This document shows positions 16,922 through 30,929 of a stretch of DNA of 64,000 nt, piece after piece. The translations under genes were made by a program, and so were the position numbers. The notes below the pieces were generated by a model, which was given only the letters and a program-made list of their open reading frames with translations, made no database searches and was not told the DNA's origin. The stretch comes from Ecdyonurus torrentis (taxonomy: Eukaryota > Arthropoda > Insecta > Ephemeroptera > Heptageniidae), in contig OX439131.1 of assembly GCA_949318235.1 (NCBI GenBank), positions 34,537,930 to 34,601,929 on the forward strand, written 5' to 3'. Numbering within the stretch: position 1 is the stretch's first letter; every line of letters starts with the position of its first letter.

Positions 16922-17092
16922 GTATTGACTAATAATGGAACAACTGTTTTGAGGTCGGGTATAAGAAATTTTGGTCACATCTGCTTTTTCCGTTTCTACT
17001 TACTACGCATGTGCAGAACGTCAAAATGGAAGCAGATGTGAGCAAAATCGCTTAAAGTCGATCTCAAAACAGTTGTTACTTTATTTGTCAAT
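16922..17092. mobile_element. Foldback MITE family C, copy 1
   Basis: The arms aacaactgttttgaggtcg and cgatctcaaaacagttgtt face each other with an inner pair cacatctgctttttcc / gaagcagatgtgagc and a loop holding tacgcatgtgcag. A relative with the same loop, ttacgcatgcgtaggatgtg, is at about 44963-45115. Its class is unknown. Confidence 0.6.
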
Positions 17093-18618
17093 AATGTAAA
17101 ATATAAAGGTTTGTTCTATAAACTTCAACTATACACACGGAAATGAGCCAGTGCTCAGATTTTTTTTTTCTTAGTTAGTAACATAGAGTACCACAAGTTT
17201 GGTACCTCATGTAAATGTAAATTGTGTGGTAAGCTATGTGATTAATATCATTTGCTGCAATGTACTAATACTAATCATAGCATTAGTCTATCAGCTTATG
17301 CTCAAGATTAATGTTTAATGTATGTAATTTACTATTTCTTATTTTGTAAATTTAGGTTATATGTTGTACACCATGATGTTTACTGAATAAAATGAATACG
17401 TAACATATGATCACAACATCAACTGCATATTCCCGACATTTATTTGACTTTTACTTACAATTTATTTAAGAAATAAAATTTCTGAAGTACTTTTTTATTC
17501 TTAAAAATTATTGTTATATTTTTCTGCATATAAAAAAGAATCCAAAATGCTTGATTTGAGGAAAATTTTATGTATTTTGCTTGTTTAAGAATTTGACTTC
17601 CGAATAAAATTAGAAGGGCTTCTCATGTCTTTCAGACACTCTCGCCAGGCATGTAACGAGCAAGACAAGCCTGAGTAAATACATGCAGTGCTTGAATTAA
17701 ATTTATATTTTTTCTTTCATTTAAAATAAATTTACAAATTTATGAATTTCGAATACATTCATTTAAAAATACTGAATTGCGCCCCTAAATTTTCAGTTTC
17801 ATAACAGATGGTTGTTTATTTTTTATTTTTATTTATTATTATTATTATTATTTTTAGAAAAGTTGCAAGTCCACATAACATGATTTATGAATTCTTTGAC
17901 TCTAAATTTTAATTTGACATTTTTATTATCTGCAGTTGCATAGAAAGGAATTGATTTCAAATTAATGAATGAACCTATATATGGTTCAAAAATAGAGCAA
18001 AAGTTGCTCTGTTATTAACTGTGGCCTAATTTTGTTTGTGATAATTTTTTTAAACTACTGTACTCCAACATATTTTCTGATGTATTAATTTGTACAACAA
18101 TTTCTTTAAATTATTACTACGTGAACTTAAAAACGAAATTAAGGGAATCTAGAATATTAGATCTTCTATACGGCGATCATTTTTATTTATTTATTTTTAT
18201 TTATTATTTATTTATTTAAGTCAACTTTGGAGCAAGTAATACTAATTTTTACGCATATTTTTGGTGAGTTGCGTCATATATCGCGCTGTTGCTAATATAC
18301 CGCAACGCGCAATGCAAAAACTAAAGCATCATATTTATAGGCAATATACCGAAAATTCAGAATATGGTTTTATTTTGTTAATACAACGCTTCGTTCATGA
18401 GTTATGATTTTTTAAAGTTTGAGTCCGCGATCTTTTTTACTCAACCGAAAGAGTACAATTTCTCTATTTCTAATAAAAATATAACATATTTATAATAAAA
18501 AAAATTATGCCTTGTTTGGCTATATTTATGATCGTAATAACTGTTAAATGCCTCATTAATACTGCAAATATTAAAGGAGATAATTAGTTTTTTGTGTCTC
18601 CTGAAAAGTAGTTAAAAG
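17093..18618. other. Spacer with LINE-like tail, otherwise featureless
   Basis: At 17343-17400 a segment with ttatatgttgtacaccat and gaataaaatgaata resembles LINE 3' tails seen at 47215-47250 and 62228-62275. The remainder is AT-rich and I see no exon. Confidence 0.45.
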
Positions 18619-18717
18619 TGGACATCGGACATTAGTAAACTTTGAACCAAATGGACATCGGACATTAGTAAACTTTGAACCAAGTGGACATCGGACATTA
18701 GTAAACTTTGAACCAAG
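18619..18717 (+). repeat. Minisatellite, three 33-bp units
   Basis: Three head-to-tail, nearly identical 33-bp copies start tggacatcggacattagtaa, at 18619, 18652 and 18685. A fourth unit degenerates after tggaccttggaca. Confidence 0.9.
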
Positions 18718-19052
18718 TGGACCTTGGACAATATAGGGTGGTTTCATTCATGTTAAAGTCGACGTCATAAGTGAGTACTAAATAACATTGGCCAGTATAG
18801 GAAAATGACACATTTTGCCAGTTTAAAAATACTTAGCAATATTTTTGAGAGCATTGATGTTGTTAATAGGTTGAATTAGTACCTCAAGTATGTGGGAAAA
18901 ATAATAATGACTAAAAAATAGCTAATTTACCAAAGAAAATAGCCAAAAACTACGTTTGTCCTATGCTGAGCAATGTTAATCATTGCTCAAGTAGAGCATC
19001 GAAAAGCACTCAGAATGACGTCATGCGTAAACACCCTATAGCGGAACCACGA

Positions 19053-19054
<2 letters not shown>

Positions 19055-19102
<48 letters not shown>
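19055..19102 (+). repeat. (AT)n microsatellite
   Basis: About 24 uninterrupted AT dinucleotides. Confidence 0.95.
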
Positions 19103-19106
<4 letters not shown>

Positions 19107-19229
19107 AATAGGCCTTACAGTTAGTGTATACCGGTTTACAAGGGACAAAAGTTAAGATTCCTATGAATGTTTTTCTTTGCATATATGACAAAAGTATTCC
19201 TAGCTGATGATATTTATGTATGTAACACA

Positions 19230-19450
19230 CAGTAGCTTTATACCACTTATACAGTAATTAAGTTATCTCCTATTGTAGAACTGTCAGACGAATGCGCGCG
19301 CCTTGTGAGCGCCTGGAGAAGACTGCAAGAACTAAAATGAGCGATTTGATTTGCAGCAAATTTCTAGCAAGTCTTCTCCAGGCGCTCAAGTGGCGCCAAT
19401 TCGTCTGACATTTTTCTACCAAAGGAGATAACTTACTGTATAAGCTACTG
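19230..19450. mobile_element. Foldback MITE
   Basis: The right end ggagataacttactgta/taagctactg mirrors the left cagtagctt...acagtaattaagttatctcc, the left arm having about 10 extra bases. Inner arms are tgtcagacgaat and attcgtctgaca, then gagcgcctggagaagact and agtcttctccaggcgctc. It is non-coding and its superfamily is not determined. Confidence 0.7.
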
Positions 19451-20029
19451 TGAGAATCCGTCAACTATCCATTAGCAATGTTGCAACTTTGTCCCCTTCA
19501 CCCTAGAACCTAAATCAAATTTGAAGGGTTAAAAATAAGAGCACAATCATGTGCATATATATACGGTATGTACCGATCATGTCAGAATAAGTTACAATTA
19601 AACTAAAAGGACGTTAAGCATTATTTTGCTATCTTTTTTTGCCACCCACCTCACCCGCTCTCTACCTTGACCTGTGTTATCTTTGTTGCTTCATTTACTA
19701 TTTTTCCATATAGAATGCTTTGTAACTTATTCTGGATCAAAAGTCGTTTGGTACATATTATGTGTATGTACCTAGATGTATGTTGTACAAACCAATAACA
19801 AATAATATATTTGCACTCTATATTCATGATTGCATCATCATGACTATACCATAACTTAGGTCATTCAGTTTGGTGTTCCTACATAAATATATAATACATG
19901 TATATTGTATTCTTTTGGCAGGGGGTCTGCTCGATAATAGTCTGATACCTAGACCATACTATTGCCATAAGGGTTATCTTAAGTTAATCCATAAAACCTA
20001 TTGCTATTTTATTTTTTATAATGTATGTA

Positions 20030-20195
20030 CACTTAACGAGAGCTATATCTAACACCAAAGACAATAATGCCACTTTCTCCCTATAGTTTTCTATAGAGGT
20101 TGTGGCAACGCTTCTCTTACCTGGCCATGTATTTTTTCTATTTGATATAAAAAGCGGCATCGTCTTTGATGTTAGATATAGCTCTGCGTTAAGTG
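20030..20195. mobile_element. TA-flanked MITE upstream of GEMIN5
   Basis: Termini CACTTAACGAGAGCTATATC and GATATAGCTCTGCGTTAAGTG are inverted, bordered by TA (20028-20029 and 20196-20197), which fits Tc1/mariner. It ends about 165 bp before the first coding exon of GEMIN5. Confidence 0.75.
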
Positions 20196-20369
20196 TACCA
20201 GTATACTGAGACAGGTATGTATACTGTGTACATGATCGTGATAAGAACTTTTACCATTCAACTCCCTTGGTAACTTACAAGGTCAAAAATATTTTTTATT
20301 TAATGATAAATGCAATTTGAAAATGATATGATTTAAAATTACTTTCTTTTTAAATTTTAGGTGCAAGTT

Positions 20370-22649
20370 ATGGACAAAGCTGCCTTACTTCCATCACCAA
20401 ATTGGTTTTTGTCATCGATAGCAGCCTCTTCATCGGAGGGTTACTTTGCATATGGATCACGAAACAATATAATTGTTGTGCATTCTGTTGAAGTGAAAGA
20501 AGGTTCTCCTGGTTCTCCAATTTTCGAAATAATACCAAATGCACATCGTGAAAAAGTCACTGCTGTGGCATTTGCAAATAGAGTGTTCTCAAACTGTGAG
20601 ATTCCTTCAAATCCACTTGCTTCAGCATCTGAAGATGGAGCAGTTATAATTTGGAACATTGAAAAGCTGGATGCTTGCAAACGTCATAGAGAACATGTTA
20701 GTTAAATATTTATTGAAGTTTTTATTATTAGCTACTCTGTTTAAAGATTTTTGTTTTCCCCTCAATATTTATGAACCATATGTTGAGAAAATATTCATAT
20801 TTAGTTCTTTACTTAACAGAAGGACAGAGTTCTGTGCATAGACTGGACTCGTAAGGGTGATCTCTTGCTGGTGACTGGAGATGACCGTGGAAAAATTGTT
20901 ATTTGGGACCTGGCTGCCAACAATCTGCGTAGCTTATCTTTACTTAACTCATCACGTCTAGCACCCCATGCCCTTGCTTGCAGTCCTGCAAACCCTGATG
21001 TAGTTGCAGCAGGCTGCAAAGATGGTTCAGTTTGCCTGCTTAGTATTAAAGGTATAAAATTTATACTTATATGTTCAATATGATTAATGGTAGGTACAAT
21101 ATGGTGTAATAAGTGAGAATTAAAAATTGTATCCCTATTAATGTTTAGGTCCTGGCCAGTTGATGAGTAAACTTAGAGGCCATGATAAGACTGTGGTGGA
21201 TCTCTCGTGGTGCCCTTGGTCTGAAGGGGCAGGTGAAGTTTCAGCTCCGTTGCTTGCCTCGGGCGGTCTGGACCAGAAAATTCACATTTGGCAACCAACG
21301 TCAGGATTAAATATCAAAACAATTCCTGTGCCAAACAAGTAATTGATATATTTATTAATTATTTTTATTAGAATTCATTCATTATATCATAGTTAAAAAA
21401 TGAAGGGGGGGGGGGATATAGAAACAAATCAGGTTTTATTATTCTTATTCTCATACTTTTTATATATTAAAGGATAAAACCTCTGTGATTAAAGATACTC
21501 GTAAAAAGGTTATTGGAACATACATACATACATATACATACATATCAGTGGCGTGCGGTGCCGATTTTTAGAATTCAAATGAATATAGCGCCGAATTTTA
21601 CTGGTCGATTTTTTAGAAATTTTGAAATTTTGTAGTCAGAAAGCCAAAATTGTGAAATTTGTTATTTATTTTTATGTATTGTTAAGTAAAAGGTCCCAAA
21701 AGGCCCATTAAACAGAAAAATTGAGGTAATTTTTTACTCTTCTGATCACAAAAGACACCCAAAATTAAGAAATCGAATAAAGACTCAATTTCAGGATAAA
21801 AGAGTTTTGGTAAAAGCCTAAAACCGCAAATTTGGACCAATTTTCTTATGTGGGTCTAACAGGGGCGGCTGGTGCATGTAAGCCCTGCAAGCAGTGCATG
21901 CCTATAGAAAATCGAACAAAAAGGTTTTATTCCATATTTCAATAAAGAATATTATAATTCATATTTTGTAACTAATTTTTATCAATTTTCTATATTTTTT
22001 CTAATTTTTATTCATCAAAAACAGAGCGCGCCTTCATAAAATAAAAAATCGCGTATGCAGCGCCCTCCGAACAATCGTGAAAGCACCTCACTACAGGAGC
22101 TTACGCCGCTATAGCGCTAGCGTTGAGAAAAAAAGAGGGGATACGGGAGGCCGCAATGCTAAAGAATAGGGAGCTCGAAATCACTTTTTCAGAGGAGCTT
22201 ACACTTACTAAAAACTTCATAACTCAATAACTAATCGTTCGATTTAAAAAATAAAAACATTTCCTGAATTTGTGTTATTTTGTCTTTAAATGTGTGACTT
22301 TAATTTTGTCGTATGCGTAACGGCTTATTAGCAATTAGCGATGCCGCAGTCTGCCAAGAATATGCATAAAAAAGTCATTTAAGTTATGTAAAAAGTGTTT
22401 TCCAAATATGAATATTTGGATATATTATGTGTAAATCAATAGTTTACACACTATTTTACTAAATATCAGTTTATAAAAACATTATTAGTTAATTATATGA
22501 AACAATTAAATGCAATTTTTTGCTCGTAATTATCTTATTTCTAGCCTTCTACTTTCAAATAATTTTACTTGCACAATTTTATGATGTCTTTTAAGTTTAA
22601 GCATTTTTTTTTAACTTATAGCCAAAAATCTTAGAAATAATAATGATAC

Positions 22650-22702
<53 letters not shown>

Positions 22703-22858
22703 GACAAAAATTTATGTTGGTGTTTTATATAGTAAATAAGCTCAATGGAGGATATCAATTTTAAAAATTATTTACAATAATATATGGCTTAAAATACGTA
22801 AAACTGTGTCCATTGAATTTTTCATTTAAATACTGGTGCATAGTTTTTCTCAAAAATC

Positions 22859-22912
<54 letters not shown>

Positions 22913-23340
22913 AGAGAGAAAGAGAGAAAAAGAAAAAAAAATGAAAGAAAGAAAGAAGCAAAGAAGAAAGAAAAGAAAAAGCGGTTTTCCCTATAAACGT
23001 TGTTAAATTAGGGGACCCTTAGCTTTTCCTGCGCACTTAACCAATAAGTTCCATTAAAAAGATTAAAATAAAATTAAGCAGGGAATCATAACCTTGAAAA
23101 CTTTTTTAAGAAATGTTCTATTGTACCAAAAAAGAGGGGAGAAATATTGTCTGAAATTTGGCTGAATTTAGCTAAATAAAATTATTATTTATCTGTCAAT
23201 TTTTATTTCTTATAATAATATCGTTGATATTAAATTAAAATAGATTGCATTTTTTTTTCGGGCATGTTGTTTTTGGACTGATTTTAAAATCGGAGTATTT
23301 AATTTTTTTTTTAACGGGCAATCATCTAATCGACAGTTAG

Positions 23341-23384
<44 letters not shown>

Positions 23385-26300
23385 ATATTCTTTTTTTATT
23401 TCTCTTTTTTTTTCTTTTTCTTTTTCTTCTTTTTTTTTTCTTATCTTTTGAAAAAAAAAAAACTGAATTGCTCGATTAACCATAGTTGCAGTTACATTCA
23501 ATCTTATACAAGAAATTAATAAAAAAAGAGTCACGTAATTATTAATTTTATAAAATAAAGTTATACAAAAAAAAAAAAAAAAGCTTGTATATTTCTTGGG
23601 AAGTACTAACGTGCGATTTTGTGAAAAATCGCAATTTTACACTACCGATCTTTGAAAAATATTTTTTAAAGGCACAGTTTCTTTATCTGGTAAATTTTTG
23701 CAATAAAAATCAAGATGGTTATTTTCTTTAAATAAAGTACAGTTGTGCAGTTTTTTTTTGATGAAAATCAAAGATTTATAAAACACCACGTGGTCTAAAA
23801 AAATCGGCGCCTGCGGCGTGCTGCCCCCCCCCCCCCCCCAGAATATATAGGCTATCACCGAGTGCTTGCCTAGTCACAAACACCCAAGCCGCCCCTGGGG
23901 TCTAAGTAGGGCAACTTCAAAGTCAAAACATTTTTTATTTGAATCAAAAATTAAAAATTCATTTAGAAAAACAAAAACTTTAGATTTTGTATTTTAAGGG
24001 GTACCAATTTCAAAAATCACATTTTGGGTTTCCCAAGTCTCCACAAAAGGGACCAAAAGGGTCCAATTTTTTTCAAAATGCAAGATATCGTAAATCTATT
24101 TGAAGCAATCGATTTGTAAGGGCCAAAAACATAGGAATCAATGTAATACACACCAAAATCGGAACATCCCTAGTTTTTTTTATTTTTGGGGCCCATTGGG
24201 ACTCATGCAATATTGCATGAGTCCCAATGGATAATAAAAATAATAAAACTAGGGATGTTCCGATTTTTGTGTGTATTATATTGATTCCTATGTTTTTGGC
24301 CCTTACAAATCGATTGCTGCAGTTAGATTTACGATATCTTGCATTTTGAAAAAAATTGAACCCTTTTGGTCCCTTTTGTGGAGACTTGGGAAACCCAAAA
24401 TGTGATTTTTGAAATTGGTACCCCTTAAAATACAAAATCTAAAGTTTTCGTTTTTCTAAATGAATTTTTAATTTTTGATTCAATTTTAAAATGTTTTGAC
24501 TTTGAAGTTGCCCTAATTAGACCCACATAAGAAAATTGGTCCAAATTTGCGGTTTAAGGCTTTTACCAAAACTCTTTTATCCTGAAATTGAGTCTTTATT
24601 CGATTTCTTAATTTTGGGTTTCTTTTGTGATCAGAAGAGTAAAAAATTACCTCAATGTTTCAGTTTAATGGGCCCTTTGGGACCTTTTACTTCACAATAC
24701 AAAAAAATAAATAATAAATTTCATAATTTTGGCTTTCTGACTACAAAATTTCAAAATTTCTAAAAAATCGACCAGTAAAATTCGGCTCTATAATCATTTG
24801 AATTCTAAAAAACGGCACCGCACGCCACTGATACATATAGAAAAAAAGAATAGAAGTATGTCAGGATAGGAAATTGTGGAGGTCTATCTCTGGGTCAGGA
24901 TAAAACATCTGTTGTTGGCTTACCCCGAAAGGGATTATAGTGTCATGCTCTGTATGTAAGTATGTATGTATGTATGTAAATAGAAAAAGATGGTTGCGAA
25001 GGGAGTAAAGTAAGCTTGTAGCTGTCACATTTTAACTCAAGAAACAGAAAATATTCAAAACCCAGACCAAAATAAATGTAATATGCACAAAGCGTAAATA
25101 TGCAAGGGTAATGGACTGTAGCTCAATAGTTGGAGAAGTATTTTTTTTTTTTCTCAATTGTGCTCTACTCTTTCATCGAAGGTGCTCCGCTATCTATAAT
25201 GTCCTCAGGCTATTAATGTGTCATTGCTATTCAATATATTACTTACAATATTTTGAACTAAATTAAATTAAGGACCAAAAAAAGAAAGAAAGGAAGCAAT
25301 ATTTAATTTTTATTTAAAAATTGAATAATAATAATAAAAATATATATATTATTAAAAGCACAGATAATGTGAAGTTTAATTATTGAAGTACAACTTTTTT
25401 ATGAAGCTGTAGGAGAGATCACTGATCCCCCCCCCCCCCCCCCCCCAGTTAATTTCCAACACACTACTGGTTCAAAGTTGTTTGTGATTTATTTTTAAAG
25501 TAGATATATTGTTAGATATATATATATATATATATATATTTAGCCTTTTAAAACAGGGTTTTAATTGTTTTGGGGGGAGGGGGAAGGGTGTCAGGCAACA
25601 TAGTCAAAACCCTGCAATGGCCATTATTAATATTTTTACTGTAATTTTTTATTATTTGTTTCAATTTTAGACAGTTGGGCAGTGGTTACAAGCCAAAGCC
25701 TGAAACCAGCAAGGGCAATGTTGTAGTGTGGATACCTCTTGTGTGGTTGAAGCCAACATTGTTAGTCAGTGGATCAGCTTGTTCTGAGCTGCTGGCTTGG
25801 AATCCAATGGCTGATAAACCATCACCTCGACTTCTTCATGATGAACATGTGAGGGGTCTTGCCTGTATTATTGCACAACGTAAGTATTGTTGAAGTAAAC
25901 ATGTAAAAATTATAATTAAACAAATATAATAATTATTTAATTAATTGTTGTTTCCTTCTAAAGCATGGAAAAGCAACACTGCTGACTGGCGAGCCCCAGA
26001 AGCATCTCCAATTATTTGGACCATAGCTCAAGATCGTAAAGTGGTGAGAAGTATAATATCCATGCCTGGAATAGCAAAAGAAAAAGAAGGAAAAGATGAA
26101 GAGGAAGCAAAAGAAGGTCCAAGTACCAACACTATTGTGTTTCCAACATTAGGAGGATTTGTTTACTGCTTATCTCCATGTCCATTTGCACCTGGACGTA
26201 TGGCGATTGGTGTTGGAGATGAAACTATCAGAATTTGGACAATGAGTGACTCCAGTACTACAAATGTCACAGTCATATGGCAGCGCATCAAAGGCAAAGT

Positions 26301-29300
26301 GATGACAGTAAGTAGGATAATGGTTCTTGACACTTTTGTTACTGCAACATCACATCAATGACATGTAAAAGAACAAGAAATTATAAAATTGTTGTTTCCT
26401 TTTATAATTCTTAAAAAATTTAAACAATTTATTTATATCATTCTTTGTACATCACTGTAGCTTAATTATTTCATATTGATTGTGCCATATTATTATTATT
26501 ATTATTTAGCTTGCTTGGCATCCTGAAAGAGAGGGAATCCTTGCATTTGGTACAAGTGATGGCAGAGTTGGGATTTGTAATGTATCAAACCCTAATAAGG
26601 AGCCAATTGTCTTCAGACCCTATCATCGTTCTACAGTGTATCGAGTAACATGGGGACCACCAGTTTACAAGAAAGGTATAGCCTATATTATTATTATTAT
26701 TATTGCATTATAGAAGCCAAAATATGTAATCCTTGTACAGGGTTACACTGTGACTTAACAAAACATTGTTGAATGGAGATCCCTTATTTAAATAACTCTG
26801 TGGCCTTTACATGGATTGTCAAAAGTGTTTTATTATGGTGCTGTGAAGTTCACATATGTGTATAATTCAACAATTTAGGCTGCATTGCTCCTATATTTTG
26901 AGCAAAACTTGTTTAAAACAAATATCAACAATACAAGTAAAAGTTGATTAGGTTCACCTGCTAGCAAGCAGGTGGTCACAGTGACGTCATTGCTTGCCTC
27001 TTACTATGTCTTCAGCAGTCAGACTTGAATGAATGAAGTGATATCATGTCTATTGTATTGCTCTGACTTCACCGCTTTTAGCTGGATTATTTCACTCTCA
27101 AATAAACTTTGGCTTTGATTGATGTGCACTTAAATATGCAAAAAAGTCTTCAATAAAGGGGCAGAACTATATTTAGTGTATGTTGTTAGATGAAGAACCA
27201 CCTACGACTGAGTACTGTTTGTATGCGTGTGATGAGACTACATCAGTTCTTTATGATACAAAGGATCCACAGAAAGGTAATTTCAAGCATCCCAAACATT
27301 TTTATGCATGTTGTATAATAATAATAACAATAACCAAAAAAATGCTTAAAATAAATAAGCTTGCATTATGTTGTTTTTTTCTGGTATAAAATTTTTCCGC
27401 TCCTTGAAAATTGACTCATAAATAAATTTATTTACTTATTTATTTGTCATATTTATTACTTGGATATATAAAATATATATTTATAAAAAAATAGTATTAA
27501 TAAGTAAGTACACATTTTTTCCAGCTCCTACTCCACTGAAAACCATCATTCAAGCAAGCAATCCCACTATCAAGCTAGATGTGAAACACAAAGAATTGTG
27601 TTGGAAATCTGATTATTCTCTTCTTGCTGTTGGCCTTGATGATGGGTAGGTGTTAAAAAAAAAAATAATAATAATAATATATATAGGGTAGGTATATATT
27701 TATATCCCATAACATTTGTTACTCATAGATGTGTGCAACTGTATTCTGCCCCCCATTTGTGTTGTGTCCACACACTTCTGGCACACAAAAAGACAGTGTA
27801 TGTTCTGGCATTCCACCCATCATGTACAGCTACAGATGAAGGTCTAGCGCCACAACGCCACTGGCTTGCAACTTGTTCTACAGACCAGCTCATCCATGTG
27901 TTTGATTTGACACCACTTGTACCTGAAGGTTAGCAATGGAATACAATGTCAATTACTATTAAGTCAGTATTTTTGTTTAAGTAATGTGTAGCACATGACA
28001 AGTAACACTCTTCAATTTTTCTACATATGATAGGGGAGAGTGGGGTCATTTGCAAAACACATTTTGTGAATTTTGAACTGTTTGAATTGTGGTAGGATGT
28101 TCAGATTTTTACCATTTGATGTCCTAAGCAGGACGTGTTTGTAAAAGTGTTTGTTGAACAATTGAGCCTCATCATTTGGAAAAAAAAAACAAGAAGGAAT
28201 TTTTGAAGCCAAAAAAGTAAGTTTTCTTTTTTTTACATTTTTGCTAATAAAATAAAAAATAATGTTTCCCCATTCCAAATTTTTTGTGAGAACATGTCTT
28301 AATATGTTACTTACATTATACCATAAAATTTATTTCATTGGTTTATCTTCAATTTTTGATATTCATGTAAAAAGTGTACAGCCTACCATGGGGCGATGTG
28401 GGTCATTTTTACGGGGTCATGTGGGTCAGCTTCATTGTACTAGTTATGATCACTTTTAACCAATTGTAAGGTAATATTTAATTTCTTTGATTTAGAAAAT
28501 GGTGAGAGCATACAGAAGAAAAGGTAAAAGTTTAGATGAAGAAGCTATTTTGCAGGCCATCATTGATATGAAAGCTGCGGAAACTTCAAAGTAAGACCAA
28601 CGGCCAAGCACTATAACATTCCCAAGAAGATTAAGCAATTTCTTGTAATTGTACTGAGACAGAAAAAACAAAATAAAAAAGAAGTTCTTTTGACAATTTC
28701 TGAGAAAAGTGTCACAGTTACAGGATCAGATGTAGTTTCAATTTTAAATGATCCAGAGATTACAAAATCTGCTGAACGTCCATACACAGAATTCCTCACA
28801 TTCAAAAATAATTTATCTACCTACATATTTTCAGAGTGCTAGACCTTTTAGAATAAGTAGTGCACCCCCTTAAAACATTAATAATCTTAATTTTCTAAAA
28901 TTTATAAAAAAAAAAAAAAAGCTAAATCTTGTATAAAAATTTATTCGCTTGGTGACAAATTATTTTTTACTAGGACTAATTTGCTTATTTAAACTTTAAA
29001 ATTGTAATACATTATGAAATAATAAGTGTACCCTTTGAAATAAAATAAAACAAGACTCCTAAATATGTATCTAGTGCCTTTTATTGGAGTGACCCACATG
29101 ACCCCAAAAATAAACCACATGACCCCACGGTTTTGCAAATTGTGAGTGAAAACATCTTTTTGTATTTTAAAAAATTAAGGGACAAAGAGTTGGAATAGAT
29201 CGTTCAAACTTTTGGAGTTTGTGTGGGAATAGATGAACTAAATTACCACACTTTTTATAACATCGTACATCACAAATTAAAAAATACAAAAAATAAAAAG

Positions 29301-30848
29301 TGCAAAGTGACCCGTATGACCCCACTCTCCCCTATCTATTATTTGTTAATGTCATATATTTTGTTGTTTATTGTATGAATTGGTCAATTAATATATTTTT
29401 TGGGTGCTATTATTGATTTAATTAGAAGAAAATGGTGAGTGGAAATCATGCAATCTGCCCATTGAGCCCAGTTTCCATCTAAAACATGGCGGCAAAGTTG
29501 TCCACATAGCTTGGAATCCTCATATTAGTGGACAGTTGGTTTCATCATCATATGACAAATCTGTGAAGGTATAGTATAAAATTTTGCTAACACATATATA
29601 TCATGTTGTAATATTCTAATAATTTCTCTACTTTGTATTAGCCTAGTAGTCTATGATACTGGATAAATATTTACATCAAATAGTAATATTGTCATTCACT
29701 TTTCCCCTTTCATCCAAGTTCTACATTTTTTGAAATTTAACTAAAGTTGATTGTTAATTATGTTTGATACAGGTCTGGGATGTGGTCAAACAAGAAGTGA
29801 TTGCATGCTACCTGCAGCATGCTGGTTGTGTGTTGGCCTGTAGTTGGAGTATGCTAGATCCTGATGTGATGGTGTCAGGCTCAGCAGATTTTACTGTGCA
29901 AGTCTGGCGTATTTCTAAGTCCCCTCCTGATGGTGAGCTTCCTCGCCATAACAGTAAGTTCATTATTATTATTATTTTATTATTCAAGCAAATTCTGATT
30001 TATACAGATGACCTAATTTGTGTGTATGTGAAACTCACACACATGTATGCAGACTCAATTTGTTTATGTTTATATATTTTTTACAGAAACCAGAGTTCTG
30101 CCAGAAGAGTCTGTCATTGCAAATACAAAAACAGGTAATGTCTTTTGATTTTACTGTACAAAAGTTTTTAAGTATTTGTAAAATTTAAATTAATTTATGA
30201 AGATCCAGTGTAATGCTGTGCTTGATAAAAAAAATAAGGTTTTATAATTAAGTAAGGATCGAAGTAGATTTTTGCCCGATTAAATATATTAAATATGAAA
30301 ACTTTGTCTTCTGTAGTCAGTTAGTTGCAAAATATATATTAATAATATTTATTATTTTATTTCACTGCAGAAATCACAAGTAAAGAAACAAACAAGGCCA
30401 TAAATTCTAAGGTAGACAAAGGCAGTACTGAAAATAAAAAGTCAACCTCTCAAGATGTTAAAAAGTTGCGAGTGAATTTCTTTCCTGTATCTGGTCCTGC
30501 ATCCAATAAAAAAGAGAAGGCACTGGAATGTTGTGAGCACTTGTTAAGGAATCAAGGATTGCTGCCTCCTTTACAAGTTACTGAAGAAGTGAAACAATCT
30601 GAAGATCAAGTAGTAACAACAGAAGAAAACAATGAAGTTTCAGATATTGGTGAAGATAAAATAGGGTCTAAAATACCAAAAGATGATCCTCAACCAGAAG
30701 CAATTATTAATGGCATTGTTAAACCTGAACCAGATTCTACTACATCTCAGATCAAAGAATTAAGTGTCCAAGACGCACCTAATATTGGTTACTTTACATC
30801 TCAAGAAAACATGCAAGCAATGCTTGAGGCAGATGGTGTGTAATTCGG

Positions 30849-30929
<81 letters not shown>

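Larger units (their letters stand above)
21546..24830. mobile_element. Giant foldback hAT-like element, split by a nested insertion
   Basis: Termini CAGTGGCGTGCGGTGCCG and CGGCACCGCACGCCACTG, with ATACATAT duplicated on both sides (21538-21545 and 24831-24838): an 8-bp duplication typical of hAT. Without the nested element at 21860-23897 the DNA is a nearly perfect palindrome of about 1.24 kb, with arms of over 600 bp. The centre is at about 24205, where ccattgggactcatgcaat meets its complement. Stretches such as gcaagatatcgtaaatct recur inverted. No transposase is seen. It lies in GEMIN5 intron 3. Confidence 0.85.

Noticed and set aside
18619..18717. Regular 33-bp repeats as a CRISPR-like array
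   Set aside because: The copies are head to tail without unique spacers; the context is an animal genome.
24073..24435. 120-codon minus-strand frame
   Set aside because: It spans the centre of a giant palindromic transposon and its two halves are mirror images; not a protein gene.
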